From contig NC_081413.1 in NCBI RefSeq assembly GCF_030272615.1, forward strand, positions 19,168,285 through 19,232,284: a DNA stretch of 64,000 bases, in the 5' to 3' direction. The first letter of the stretch is position 1. Each line of letters starts with the position of its first letter. This stretch comes from Cryptomeria japonica. Its lineage: Eukaryota; Streptophyta; Pinopsida; Cupressales; Cupressaceae. Positions 1 through 11,274 of this stretch are shown one piece after another. Under the pieces are notes generated by a model that was not told the DNA's origin, did not search any database, and saw only the letters and a program-made list of their open reading frames with translations. The translations under genes and the position numbers were made by a program.

Positions 1-963
1 ACTTTTTTTTATCAAATTTTGATCTAGGAGTTCTTGCACTTGTCTTGCAACCTCTTTGTTCTATTCAAGTGTCATCTTATAGGCCACTTTTTTTTGTAAA
101 GAGGCTCCTAGTATGAAGTCTTTCTGATGGCTAATGGCTCTAGGAGGTGGTAAGGTTGTAGGTGTTCCATCCCTTATAATTTCTTTAAAGTTATCAAGTA
201 TTTGTTGCACTTCTTGTGGTATTTCAATCTTCTTCTCCTTCTTTTCTTCCTTAGGTGTCACTATGAGTGAAAATCCCACTCCTTTACCCTCTTCAAGTGT
301 GTTTAACAACTCTTTCTCATTCACTATTAAAACATTCTGATTATTTGAACTATTGTCCTCTTTCTCTCCATTTAAAGATTGAATTTTGTATGTAACACCA
401 TCCTTTTGAAATGAGTAGGAGTTCTTTTCACCATTGTGCATGGCTTTCCTGTCAAATTGCCAAGGTCTACCAAGAAGTAGATAGCAAGCATCCATTGGAA
501 GAATATCACATAAGATATTATCTTGATACCCTCCTATGGTGAATTCTACCCATCTTTATTCATTGACAAGAACATGTTGCTCCCTATTCAACCATGTGAC
601 TCTATAGGGATGTGTGTGAGGGATTCTTTCTAGTTTGAGTTTCCTCACTGCTTCTTCTGAAACTATGTTATCTATGGATCCGGGACCAATGACCACCTTG
701 CATACCTTTCCCATGATCTTACACTTAATTCTAAACAATGACCTTCTTTGAATAGGTTCCTCCTTGATTTTCTCCTTTATCAAGACTCTTCTCATCATCA
801 AACTCTCACCATCTTCTGATGTTAAGCTCACTTCATGAGCTTTTCTACTTGCTGCACTTTCTTGCACATAATTCACTTTTCTTTCACCTCCTTGTGATGA
901 AGTGGGTTTCTCTAGACATCTATAGGCAAGGTGCCCCAACTTCTGACAGTTGTAGCATTTCAT
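1..963 (-). pseudogene. Element A: zinc knuckle, protease and start of RT (decayed)
   Basis: The frame opens with a CCHC knuckle (CYNCQKLGHLAYRC) that would bind retroelement RNA in Gag. A retropepsin domain follows, which would cleave the polyprotein. Where K reads VDTGS the copy here reads IGPGS, so the catalytic Asp is gone. Downstream are the conserved LLLGRPWQFD block and the linker leading into RT (PRAISHQKDF, then VAYKMTLE). A TAG follows MTLE, then the first residues of RT (VARQVQELL) run off the window edge. A further break near position 500-555 separates the knuckle/protease frame from the linker frame. This is a dead copy. The family assignment rests on residue-level alignment to K and J. 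Confidence 0.85.
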
Positions 964-986
964 GGTGGAGAAGTAGAACCCTCTTC

Positions 987-1915
987 CTAGCCCACTAGAT
1001 CTACCTCTACTTGGGTTGCTAGATCCCCTTCCTCTATAGCTTCTCTTGCTATATGAATCACCAATTTGCTCAATAAGTTTGGATTCTCCTTAGGACCTTT
1101 GATCTCCCCTTCCACCAAAACTTCCTCTATGGCCTCTACCACCTCTACCCCTACCTCTGCCTCTGTTGCTTTGTTCTTTCTTTTCTTATTCTTTTCTTCC
1201 ACTTTGAGTGCTAGTTGATAACACTTGTGAATTGTACGTGGACACAACAAACTCATCTCTTCTTGTATGCTACATCTCAATCCATTCAAATACCTTTCTA
1301 CTCTTATACTCTCATCCTTTACTACGTTGGATTTCATACATAGTTTTTGAAACTACTCAATGTAGCTACTGACATCTAAGTCTTTTTGTCTCAAGTTTTG
1401 TCTTTTCCTATGTAGTTGGATTTCATAGTCTTTAGGAAGATAGGTATCTCTAATTTTGGTTACCATTGCTTTCTAGGTGGCTATAGGATGCTTACCTTCT
1501 TTCACCCTTTCCTCTTGGATGAACTTCCACCAAGTTAAGGTTGCCTCTCTCAACCTTGATTTTGTTACTTTAACCTTTTGTGCTTTAGTTATTCCATCAC
1601 ATTCAAAATGGTTTCCCAGGCCTTCAATCCATTCTATAAGAGCATCTGGATCCATCCTTCCATAAAAAAGAGCCACTCCCTCTAAGGTTATACCACTCGT
1701 GGCTCTAAAATCCTTCATGAATGGTTCTTTCTCAAGAATAGGGTCAGGTATGGCAACCTCATCTTATATTGCCACCATTTTTCCCTTATCTCCAACCTTA
1801 TCATGGACTTCTTCAGTCTTAACTTCAACTTCAACTATTTTTGTTGCTAGCTGCTCCAACCTCTCTCCAAGTGCTCTATTTTCTTTTTCTTGGCTAACTC
1901 AGCATTAGTCACCAT
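987..1915 (-). pseudogene. Element A: gag, broken into several frames
   Basis: The start is placed at the ATG encoding MVTNAELAKK, which matches the gag starts of J (MVTNAKLAKK) and K (MVTNVELARE). A minus-strand TTG-initiated extension further upstream would run into the LTR and is not used. Recognisable gag blocks are EWIEGLGNHFECDGI, the following KVTKSRLREATLTWWKF segment (retrotransposon gag domain), and the ARG/GLY-rich tract before the knuckle. Frames shift near 1340-1470 and 1720-1850. The product would form the particle that packages element RNA. About 68 bases separate this start from the PBS. Confidence 0.8.
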
Positions 1916-1983
1916 GTTTTCTTCTAAGGATTCTATTGATCCCAAGTCAATTTGTTTTCTTTTTTCACCTGAATCTTTCTCAA

Positions 1984-1995
1984 GCTCTGATACCA
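1984..1995 (-). other. Primer-binding site of element A (initiator tRNA-Met type)
   Basis: On the minus strand this reads TGGTATCAGAGC, complementary to the 3' end of plant initiator tRNA-Met, three bases after the end of the 5' LTR. It primes minus-strand DNA synthesis. Confidence 0.85.
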
Positions 1996-1998
1996 CTA

Positions 1999-3229
1999 TG
2001 ATAGGGAGATTGAGTGAGAAGTTACTCAATAAGCCTAGATTGGTTTAAACAAATTGGAGTCATTTCTACTTGTGTAGTGAAATGATGGCTAAGAAAACCT
2101 TGGAACCTATTTTGGAAGGTGTCTACAAGGTCAAAACTCAAAGATGTTTGAGGTCTTAGCTCCTGAGAAGGTGGTTTAATGACTATCCATAATTTTAGGC
2201 AAGAAAGGAGGGTTTCGAGAGGGTTTTGTTCATGCAACATAGGAAGTCTCTCTTACACCTTAAACCAAGATTAAAAACTATTGAAGAACCTCTGCCACAT
2301 CATTTTGAGCACTTCCCCAACTCTGCCCTGCATGACATTACATCAAACACTTGCTATGCAAATTGAAAAATGGTTGTTAAATGCACTGTCACTATCAAAT
2401 TCACGGTTTTGCTCGACTTTGAAAGGGTTAGAACTTCAAGGAAAAATTCACCAAGGTTTGTAACAATCTCAAAACACTTTTTCAACACTTTTCACAAGAT
2501 TTCAAAGCATGAATATGTTCATTAATCAACTTTGGATGCAAAAGATATTAAATTCCCCAAAACTGGGTACTTGCTGCCAACTATAACTAAACACACTTGC
2601 AAGGTAAAATAAACATTGTTTGGAGATCCAAATACATCTAAAACTCCAAGGAAACTAGTGCAGACCTCTACCTTAAGTTTTTTCACTCAATTGACCTTTG
2701 AGCACAAACTTGTTTGAGTCTTTGTTCACATTGCTAGCCAAATCCATCTCCAACTTGCCTACCATGAACTCAAAAGCACTTCTTTTGCACAACCCTGGCC
2801 AAAACATGAATTATTTATACTATACATGAGAAACAAAGCTTGTATAAGTCCATCCATGGGAGTCCAAACCTAGAATTAGACAAGTTGATGCATTTGGGAG
2901 GCCAAAACCCTTGACCGGGCAGCCAAAGAGCAAAAATGAAACAATTTTACAAAACCAACTTCCAAATGCACAACCTACAAAGAAATTACATAAAGTGCAT
3001 TAAATATACACCAAGATCACTGCCCAAAAGGTATAGTGTAGAAATGATAAGCCCAATATGGACTGTTGTACAAAATTAAGCTCAAAACATGAGAAAAAGA
3101 AGGAAATTGCTGCCCTTTTGATTAATTATGATAGAAAGTACAAAATCCAACCCTATACCAAGAAGAGGGAGGCATATAAATAGAATTTTCATGTGGTTAT
3201 CAAGTCCTATATGGACATAAGGCATTTTT
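1999..3229 (-). repeat. 5' LTR of element A, inner (U5-side) part
   Basis: The left edge is the TG (CA on the minus strand) next to the PBS. The right edge is the insertion point of the plus-strand element that begins TGTTGG. No coding sequence is visible, and the open frames here have no recognisable domain. The missing outer end of this LTR is at 9810-10191. Confidence 0.75.
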
Positions 3230-4003
3230 TGTTGGAAAATGCACACTCCAATCAGAAATTGTAGGTGATTGAAGGTTTTGTCTTTGATGGCAACCTTGCA
3301 ATCATATGATACTGGGACTGGCACCCACAGACAGACTCAACATCGGCACACAGAACATTGGCAGTGAAAGGAAGGATACCGGCACCTTGGCTGACTTGAA
3401 TTTTGTTTAAAATGTATTTTGTAATTAATTGTAAAATCATTGTAAGTCGACATGGCGAGTTGTAATATGACTCATATATGTATGAGATCATTTTGTAATA
3501 GGAAGTGTCATATAGGATGCGAAATAAGCAGACCTAATATATGAAATATTGGTTAAGGGTTTATGTTGTAGTAGAGCTTAAACCGGTACTAAATCTAGCA
3601 TAGTAGATGTTGATTTGAAGTAGTATAAGACATTGGACTAGTATAAATAATTTTGTAAGTCAGTGTGACTTCTTTTGTAATTGAGCAGTGAGCTCTAGGC
3701 ACTTGGCCTTCCTGCATGTGTAGGGCCCTATTGTAAGAGTAATATTCCCTTTTTGGCCAGTAAGCAAATATTGTGGGTCACAAATCCCACCGAGGTTTTT
3801 CCCACACTGGGTTTCCTCATTAAAATATAGTGTTATGGTGTGCTTCTCATGTGGTTGTTGTTATTCTTGTTTACTGCATTATTTCTGGTTTACCGATACA
3901 CAGTTTAAATATGCTTTTCATGTTTTAAGTCAAGTAAGAGTATAAACCAGTTAGATATTGATTCACCCCCCCTCCCCTCTCAGTATATTTGGAAATCCTA
4001 ACA
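3230..4003 (+). repeat. 5' LTR of the four-knuckle element
   Basis: It begins TGTTGGAAAATG and ends CCTAACA, and is a close match to 9039-9809. Near its 3' end is the C-rich ATTCACCCCCC...CTCTCAG block also present in the LTRs at 18700-19485 and 40309-41483 and, inverted, in element C. Confidence 0.92.
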
Positions 4004-4005
4004 AT

Positions 4006-4017
4006 TGGTATCAGAGC
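4006..4017 (+). other. Primer-binding site (initiator tRNA-Met type)
   Basis: TGGTATCAGAGC lies two bases after the LTR end, the normal place and sequence for a tRNA-Met-primed plant LTR element. Confidence 0.9.
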
Positions 4018-4074
4018 CCGGTCCTCTATTTTTAGAAGCCTAACAGCTTGAGGAAGATCTTGTCACCGGTAGAG

Positions 4075-5148
4075 ATGGAAAACTTGAGAAAGCAATTGGA
4101 AACAACTCTTGCAGACTATGATGCAGAAAAGGTGAAAAATATCAAACTTGAAGATGATCTAAAGGATGTGTAGGATATTATTCAAGCACTTCAAGAGAAT
4201 TTTACTATTGCAAGGAACAAGAGAAGAGAACTATGTGAAAAAATGTAGAATGAGGAAAATGAAAAGGAAACTCTTAATGATCTGGTAAACAAGCTAAGAC
4301 AAGAAATTAGTACAACAAAGAATGAGATACAGGACAAGACTATGAGATTTTGTAAAGAAATTGAAGATAGAAATAAGAATGAAGAAGACTTGGTTAGAAG
4401 ACTAAATGATGCTGCAAATGAAAACACAAGACTTAGTCATGAAAATGATATGTTGAAGATAGATCTTATGCACACACAAAATGATAGAATCGAACTCATG
4501 AGATAGAAAGGAATCTTAGAGAATGAACTGATTGCTACAAATCAACACAAGGAGTAATTCAAGAAATGTTCAGAAGAACTTGGTGACATGCTGAAGAATC
4601 AAAAACCTAATGGTGATACAAATGGCCTTGGCTTTGAAGTTGGTGAAAGCTCTAGTACTGCAAACAATCATGATCATAGCAAATCGGTAAGACAACCTAC
4701 TACTTACAAATTTAATGGAAAATGCTTTAACTATAACAAGTATGGTCATAGATAAAATCAGTGCAGATCTAGAAATCATCAGAACACTAATACACCCATC
4801 GGTCAATGTTCTAAATGCAACAAAGTTAGTCATAATTCAAAAAATTGCAGAATGAATGTAAGATGTTATGTTTGTGGAAGATTTGGACACTTATCTAATC
4901 AATGCAGAACACATACCGGCATAGGATATGGGAAAGCTATTCAAAAGAACAATGTGAATTGTTATGCCTATAACAAAATTGGACATATTGCAAAATTTTG
5001 TAGAATTAAGGCATCACCAGCAAATAACAAAGGTCCTAGTTTGAAAGGTAAAGAAAAAGTTGAAGAGGTAAAGCAAGAATTCTCAAAACAATGGATCAGA
5101 AAGTCAGATCTGAATGTTGATGGGAATACTCCTCCACTGGTAAAATAG
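4075..5148 (+). pseudogene. Gag-like ORF with coiled coil and four zinc knuckles
   Basis: A 357-codon frame starts at the ATG of MENLRKQLETT, about 70 bases past the LTR. The first 150 residues are rich in Glu, Lys and Asn with heptad-like Leu/Ile spacing, consistent with a coiled coil. Four evenly built 14-residue knuckles follow at 4723-4764, 4807-4848, 4864-4905 and 4960-5001. The second and third keep C-C-H-C. The first and fourth have Tyr for the second Cys. Internal stops are TAG at 4171, 4246 and 4504, and TAA at 4555 and 4753. The likely role is RNA packaging. Copia gags usually have one knuckle, so four is unusual. The same array recurs, more decayed, in fragment B. Confidence 0.75.
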
Positions 5149-5493
5149 AGTAACACTCCACCAGTAGGAGACTCTTCATCTAACTGAAGAAAAATCAGTT
5201 GGGGGTTTAGCAACAAAATGAAAAACTTGATATTATTCCCTCGGTTGATGGTGAGATGTTGAAATTGCTTCTATACTAGCAAATGACTTAAGTTGTGACT
5301 TAACCAACGAGCATTAAATGTGGTAATTGGAAAAAAATAACATTATAAAGAAAGTGTTTTGGCTCCTTTTTCATTCACCAAGCATTCAAATCCTTGAGAG
5401 CGCGAAAATTCCTGAGCGAAGGTATTCCAAGCGAAGAAGTGAAACAATCCATCAAAGCATTCATCCTTAAGGCAGATTGAGGTATTTATAGCT
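5149..5493 (+). other. Spacer between the two ORFs of the four-knuckle element
   Basis: The gag-like frame can be read 12 codons further through a TAG to a TGA near 5185. After that no domain or repeat is seen. An AT-rich leader precedes the next ATG. Confidence 0.5.
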
Positions 5494-8400
5494 ATGGCAT
5501 CTTCATCCACTCCTGAATTTATTGCAAAACCTACCATTGTTGAGGTTATTAAGCACCCTAGACCCGTTTTCAAACTAGTTCCTGAAATTGCAAAGAAAGA
5601 TGATAGCATAGGTGCATTTTCTCAAATTCCTAAAGGAGTAGTATATGTTGAAGACCCTAGGATGTATATACATTGTCATATTGTTGGACTAGGTGATGAT
5701 GAGATTTAAAATATGTATAAGACCCTGATTTGTGATGAATCTAGAAATGTCAAGCTTGAACAAAAGATAGTAGAAACCCTAGGTTTCACTAAAATTGTTA
5801 GTATCCCAGATTTTCCCAAGGATATCTTAAGGATTGTGTTAAGAAGAGCACATGGTGAATTTTTCTAGTTAGACTCTATTCATAAAATCACAAAAGAAGC
5901 AGTAAAAGTTGTAACAAGGTTACCCTCCACCGGTAACAGACCGGACAAAACAAAGAAGGTCTCAAATGACACAATGACAAACCTAACTAGTGCAACATTT
6001 GATAAAAGGTCTTTAAGGGTAAACGATGTAAAAGGCATTAATGTCAAATTTATCAGTATGATCTTAGGTTATAAGGCTACACATGGAAATAGGTTAAACT
6101 TAGTTTCTTGCCTATGTATCAAGAGTGCCCATGATATGGTCAATGATAATGCAAGAATATATATATATATATGTGAATGGCTTAAAGATGAGTTGATAGA
6201 CAATTTGGGAAAGATTAAAGGAGATAAGAAAGGAACATTCAGATTCGGAAAGTTACTTGTTTGTTTGATGTTGTACATAACCAAACAAGTACCCGATATT
6301 GGTGCTAGAGAGTTTGGCTTTGACATACCGGTAGGAAAACAACTATCAGATCTACTGAACAATATGGGAGAGAACAGGGAGAAAAACATAAATGAGCATT
6401 TTCAAGCATTGAAGGCTTGAATGAAGACTAGAGTAAGACTATCACAAACTATTGTGGATAAGTATCAAAAGGAAATTTGTTTTGTGATCAAGAAAGATGA
6501 AATTTGGATGGAGGCAGTTATCCCTAGAACCATATGGGTAACTGAAATGGGCTATGAAATAGATGACAACATCATAGAAACTTATGCAAAAGCCCTCCTA
6601 GAAGATTCTAAGCAAACAAAAGAGAAAATATTTGGTAGTGCAGAAATAATTGAAAGTACTATTCAATCAAGGAAAAGGGTTCAGAAAGTTGAAGCAACTG
6701 TTAGAAAAGGAACCCGATAGGCAAAGGCAATCAAGGAAGATGTTTTGAGACAAACTGGCATAAATGAAAGTGAGTTGGAAGCACCTCAACCAGAAACTCA
6801 TCTTTCACCCATTGGAACTTCTTCTGAAAGTGATATACTTGTTGTATTTAAAAGGGTTGAAAGGAAAAGAAAACCCTTACCGGTACCTACACCAAAAAGG
6901 ACAAGACAGAAGCAATAGGTACTAAGGCCTCCGGCGAAGAAAATGACTCCTAAGAAGAAGAAGGTGAAACAGACTATTGCTCCTCTAGACAAACTTCTTA
7001 GTCAAATCACAGAGGATGGTATGTTGAAGAACATCAATAAAATGTCCAATACACTATCAACTGATGATAAGGAAAGGATAGAGAATAGTGTAATTTTACA
7101 CTTAGATATATACAAGAAATTCTTGATGGAAATTTTTGATGAAATTCCAAATGACTTGTATAGGAGATTAGAAGCTAGAAGATTAGCTATTGTTGAACTG
7201 GATAAAAAGATTAAGATTGAAAAATTACTGGCAGTGCATCCAGTTAACTCACTTGATGAAATAGACAAATTAATTAGTGAGGCTAACTGGACAATGTTTT
7301 CTACTACTCAACAACATGTAGCATTAATAGCAGGAAGAGTAAATGAAGTTTCTGAGGAAACTACTGATGCATGGGATATTTTCTTTGTGGAGAAAGAAAA
7401 ATAGGAAGAATTACTTAGACCTAAGACTATCAAAGTATATCAAAAGGAAAAAGATAAGGGAATGGGTAAGGTAGGTGGACCACCAAGCTTGAAAATAACT
7501 GACAATATGCCCCCACCTCTTTCAGATACTCCATCGGTAGACACTACTGAAAATCAACCGACCACATAGAGTATGGAGACTCCAGAAGAAGATACAAACC
7601 CTGTATCAGAAATTTTGTATACAGTAAATGTAGACACTCAGGAAATTAACATTGTGGTTGACAGAGAAACCATTAAGGATAAAGGAAAAAATATGACTAC
7701 TACATCACCAGCTATAGAGATTAAGACAAACATAGAAAAAATAGCACTGGCAGAGCAACCGGCAGAGGATAGCACTGAAAAACCAGTAGATACAATAGAT
7801 AAACCATCTGAAGAACAGGCTAAGGAAACTTCAGAGGTACATACCAAGATTACATCTGAGAAACCCTCTGAGACACAAAGAAACCAAAACTATTATAGGT
7901 TGAAGCACAGGTTCAAACAGAGACAGAGCCACTGACCCAAACTGTAAAGCATAAACCTTTGTTTGTAGAAATGAAAACACAGATAGACCTACTAGAGGTT
8001 GAATCAAGCAACGTAATAACCACAACTGGCAGCATGGCTATTGTAAAGATTGTTGGACAAACATCTAGTATAGCTATGGTAGAATTCAAACCTACATATG
8101 TAACATAGGTCTTGTTAGATTCAATAAAGAAGATCACGAAATGCAATGCACAAGCCTATAAGGCTATTGATGATACAATACCAATTCTTAAATTGATAGC
8201 ACCAAAATGCAGTGTTGAGATTAAAGATTCTTTAGGTCAACTAGACACATTGTCTAATTTTATCACCAATGACCTACTAACTATTGATCAAATAAATGAG
8301 GATACATTTAAGGAGAGAATGATAAAGGAAAAAGAGAAATTATTTGAGGATATTGTAAAGGAGAACAAGGAAGAAATGGACACCCTTTTACCAGAACTTG

Positions 8401-8891
8401 GAGAAATAATCTATGACTTCAAGAAACTGTATAGGGATACTTGCAAAATGAATGTCCTAATAGATCATCTTGATAAGGAGATCAACAAAGCACAAGAAAA
8501 GATAAATAATATTGCTAACAATCTGATTGGAACATCAGATTCATTTTTTGAGTTAGAAAAGAAGATTGCAGAACAGGAAGAGAAAATCAAGAAACTAGAA
8601 AATGACAAATAGGGAATAAAGGATAAGGCAAAGGACTTGAAATGCAGACTTAGTCCAAGACTAGAGTATCTTATTGACTTGAGAAAAGAAATATCTGAAG
8701 CTCTAGTTCCTAGACGGAAGACACCATAACAGAAAATGCACATACTGACCGATACAGTGCAGAGAACACAAGAGGCAATAAAAGATAGAAAAACATTCAG
8801 CAGTGCCATAAATTTAGTTTTGACAGATATCTTTTAGATTGTAACCCACCGATTACAAGAATCTAGGCAGGAATCCACTGACAGTGAATGA
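5494..8891 (+). pseudogene. Large element-encoded ORF of unknown function (about 1,130 codons, decayed)
   Basis: The ATG opens MASSSTPEF, and one frame can be followed to a terminal TGA at 8889 with a single shift near 7900. Early stops are TAA 5707, TAG 5866, TGA 6418, TAG 6718, 6916, 7402, 7567, 8106 and 8610, TAA 8727 and TAG 8835. No RT, integrase, protease or RNase H motif is present. The first 310 residues look globular (GAFSQIPKGVVYVEDP block, then a Trp/Leu-rich part). Residues 310-480 are basic, then come an acidic/Thr-rich linker and a C-terminal coiled coil (about 870-1050). The N-terminal 200 residues have a clear relative at 11275-11940. It could be a diverged structural or envelope-like protein or a captured host gene. 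No function is assigned. Confidence 0.65.
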
Positions 8892-8910
8892 CAACCTTTG
8901 TCATTGATGT

Positions 8911-9038
8911 CAAAGGGGGAGTAGTGGGATGAGAAAAATGGTCAGAAGGAAGGGACTTCATCTGCTTAGGGGGAGCATACATTTTTTGAGCATACAATTT
9001 TTCTCATGAGTGTTCCCATTAATGCCAAAGGGGGAGAT
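8911..9038 (+). other. Repeated polypurine tracts before the 3' LTR
   Basis: CAAAGGGGGAG at 8911, TTAGGGGGAGC near 8970 and AAAGGGGGAGAT at 9027-9038 directly abut or precede the LTR start. The last would prime plus-strand DNA. Several spaced purine tracts before the 3' LTR are characteristic of Sireviruses. Confidence 0.75.
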
Positions 9039-9809
9039 TGTTGGCAAATGCACACTCCAATGAGAAATTATAGGTGATTGAAGGTTTTATCATTGATGGC
9101 AACCTTGCAATCATATGATACCGGCACTGACAGTGATAGACAGACTCTACACCAGCACATAGAACATCAGCAGTGAAAGGAAGGATACCGACACCTTGGC
9201 CGACTTCAATTTCGTTTAAAATTTATTTTGTAATTAATTGTAAAATCATTGTAAGCTGACATGGTGAGTTGTAATATGATTCATATATGTATGAGATCAT
9301 TTTGTAATAGGAAGTGTGATATAGGATGTGAAATAAGCAGACCTAATATACAAAATATTGGTTAACGGTTTATGTTGTAGCAGAGCTTAAACCGGTACTA
9401 AATCTAGCATAGCAGATGTTGATCTAAAGCAGTACAAGACATTGGATTAGTATAATCCAATTTTGTAAGTCAGTGTGACTTCTTTTGTAATTGAGCAGTG
9501 AGCTCTAGGTACTTGGCCTTCCTACATGTGCAGGTTCCTATTGTAAGAGTAATATTCCCTTATTAGCAAGTAAGCGAATATTATGGGTCACAAATCCCAC
9601 CGAGGTTTTTCCCACACCAGGTTTCCTCGTTAAAATACTATGTTATGTTGTGCTTCTCATGTGGTTGTTGTTATTCTTGTTTACTGCATTATTTCTGGTT
9701 TACGGAGACACAGTTTTAATATGATTTTCATGTTGTAAGTCAAGTAAGAGGATAAACCAGTTAAATACTGATTCACCCCCCCCTCTCAGTGTCTTTGGGA
9801 ATCCTAACA
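9039..9809 (+). repeat. 3' LTR of the four-knuckle element
   Basis: It begins TGTTGGCAAATG directly after the polypurine tract and ends CCTAACA. Compared with 3230-4003 it shows scattered substitutions and differences in the C-run near the 3' end, so the insertion is not very recent. Confidence 0.92.
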
Positions 9810-10191
9810 TTTCTATTTTCTTTTTACAAAAAAGTGTCCAAAATAATAACTTTTGTTGCTCCAGGTGGCAATTTGAGCAACCCAATACAACCAACCTTCC
9901 AAAACCACCTTGGAATAATTAAAAACACTTTCTAAACATGTTTCAATTCTTTCCAAAGCATTTCTAGGCCTATAAGGTAATTTTTCGCTTTTTAGCCTTA
10001 TTTGGCTTGGAAGCACAAAATTGACAATTCAAGCCCTAAGAAGAAAAACTTGATCTCTCAATAAAAAAATGAGATCAAACACTTATGAAATGACTAAACA
10101 CAACCTATGACAACATTTCAAAACTAACAAGACACTAAAGCATGAAAAATACCAAAAAAGGAGAGTATAAGCAAAACTAGGTGCTCCTACA
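9810..10191 (-). repeat. 5' LTR of element A, outer (U3-side) end
   Basis: On the minus strand this starts TGTAGGAGCACCTAG, matching the LTR start of J at 50808 (TGTAGGAGCACCTAAG) and of K at 47794 (TGTAGGAGAACCC). Added to 1999-3229 it gives a full-length LTR, so the 3230-9809 element inserted within it. Confidence 0.75.
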
Positions 10192-10880
10192 CCAAATACA
10201 AAGACAAATTTAAAGCTAGTTCAACAAGACTTGATGAGATGTTGGAAAGTCAGAGACATGGAAAGGATATGCGAGGCCTATTATTTGAGAAAGGTGAATC
10301 CTCCAGATCTAGACAAGGCAATGCTAAACCTGATCAGAAGAAGAGCAAGAATCCTCTGGTAAGACAACCTAATGCTCATAAATTCAATGGTAGATGTTTT
10401 ACTTGCAACAAATTTGGTCATATGGAAAGTTAGTGCAAAAGTAGGATGAATAATGGAATGATGAAGAATATGAATAATTTTTCTACCTTTACTAGTCAGT
10501 GTTTCATATACAATAATTTTGGACACAAGTCAAATGTGTTTAGAGTAGTAATAAATAACTTTTAGAACAAAAGATGTTATTCCTGTGGAATGTTTAAACA
10601 TATCTCTCATCAGTGCAGGACAAGACAAAACCAGATGTACTTCAGACCTATGAAGAATAATGTTGTTTGCATTGCATGCAATGAAACCAGTCAGATTGCA
10701 AAATTTTACAGAAGCAAAAATAGTGCTCTAGTTGACAAGAACAAATCAGATGAAAAAGGAAAGGCAAAAGTAGATGAGATCATAGACCAGCATAAGAAGA
10801 TGTGGGTAAAGAAGGATGAATCTAATCTAGATAATGAATCTATACCTGAATCCAATGTAGAATCTTCATTCAGTAACTAG
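10192..10880 (+). pseudogene. Fragment B: gag-like ORF with four degenerate zinc knuckles
   Basis: Aligned with 4560-5148, the segment TRLDEMLESQ matches the pre-knuckle part there. Knuckles follow at about 10398-10439 (CFTCNKFGH, then a TAG), 10501-10542, 10576-10617 (CYSCGMFKHISHQC, intact) and 10666-10710 (CIACNETSQ, His lost). Premature TAG stops occur at 10432 and 10562. The end is acidic and Lys-rich. The 5' coding part is missing because element A sits at the boundary. Confidence 0.75.
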
Positions 10881-11274
10881 GACTTTTGGCCTTAGGGGGA
10901 AGCAAATCAATGCAAATCTTGTAGTACCCCTTGATGAGATCTGTAGTGAATGGATTATAGATGGCAGTTGATATCCGAAACTCAGATGGCTAATTTTGGC
11001 ATCCAGTAGCAGAATAGAGCATCCGGTTGAATATTTGAAGCACATTTATTTCAATGTGAAATTAGGATTTTCAAAGCTAAAAGGGAAAGTATGAGAATCA
11101 TTCTTCACTTTGTGAATATTTAGTATTTTTGAGCTAAAGAACTAAGTGATCAGAGTTTATAGGCAATCAAAGAGATAAAAGCAATCTGGTGAAGGTATTT
11201 AGGGCATTTGCCAATTGGTTAAGGTATTTTTTTTAAGGGAATCTTTCTAAGTCCAATTTTCTAAGATTTCTAAA
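10881..11274 (+). other. Spacer between the two ORFs of fragment B
   Basis: AT-rich, with no domain or repeat seen. It corresponds in position to 5149-5493 of the related element. Confidence 0.5.

Larger units (their letters stand above)
3230..9809 (+). mobile_element. Non-autonomous Sirevirus-like LTR element with a four-knuckle gag and a large unknown ORF
   Basis: Two direct LTRs of 774 and 771 bp (TGTTGG...CTAACA) enclose a tRNA-Met primer site, a gag-like ORF with a coiled coil and four CCHC-type knuckles, a second long ORF, and polypurine tracts. No protease, integrase, RT or RNase H is present in any frame, so the element must have relied on proteins made elsewhere. LTR ends and polypurine tract match those of Sirevirus-like copia element C. 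Flanking 5-bp sequences are TTTTT and TTTCT, a one-mismatch candidate target duplication. It lies inside the 5' LTR of element A. In size and structure it resembles LARD or TR-GAG elements, but the second ORF is not typical of those. Confidence 0.85.
1..10191 (-). mobile_element. Chromovirus-type Ty3/gypsy element A, 5' part, split by a nested element
   Basis: Read on the minus strand this is LTR, primer-binding site, gag, zinc knuckle and protease, and the window ends at the start of reverse transcriptase. The proteins align over their whole length with elements K (42140-49352) and J (49353-64000), which carry C-terminal chromodomains, so A belongs to the same chromovirus family. Its 5' LTR is cut by a 6.6 kb plus-strand element at 3230-9809. 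The two LTR pieces sum to about 1.61 kb, close to the 1.56 kb LTR of K. The frames carry several stops, and the protease motif is lost. The rest of pol and the 3' LTR lie left of the window. Confidence 0.85.

Noticed and set aside
1847-2029. Gag start of element A upstream of the MVTN codon
   Set aside because: It would use a TTG and read through the PBS and LTR end. The ATG at 1915 aligns with the gag starts of J and K.
4006-4017. tRNA-Met-like sequences here and at 1984, 17130, 27441, 39913, 43112 and 63820
   Set aside because: Only about 12 bases complementary to the tRNA 3' end, always beside an LTR: primer-binding sites, not tRNA genes.
6155-6175. AT dinucleotide run as a possible promoter element
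   Set aside because: A short microsatellite inside the decayed coding frame, with no supporting context.
5494-8891. Calling the large ORF an envelope gene
   Set aside because: Sireviruses can carry an envelope-like ORF after pol, but I see no signal peptide or clear transmembrane segment here and no pol before it, so the label is not supported.
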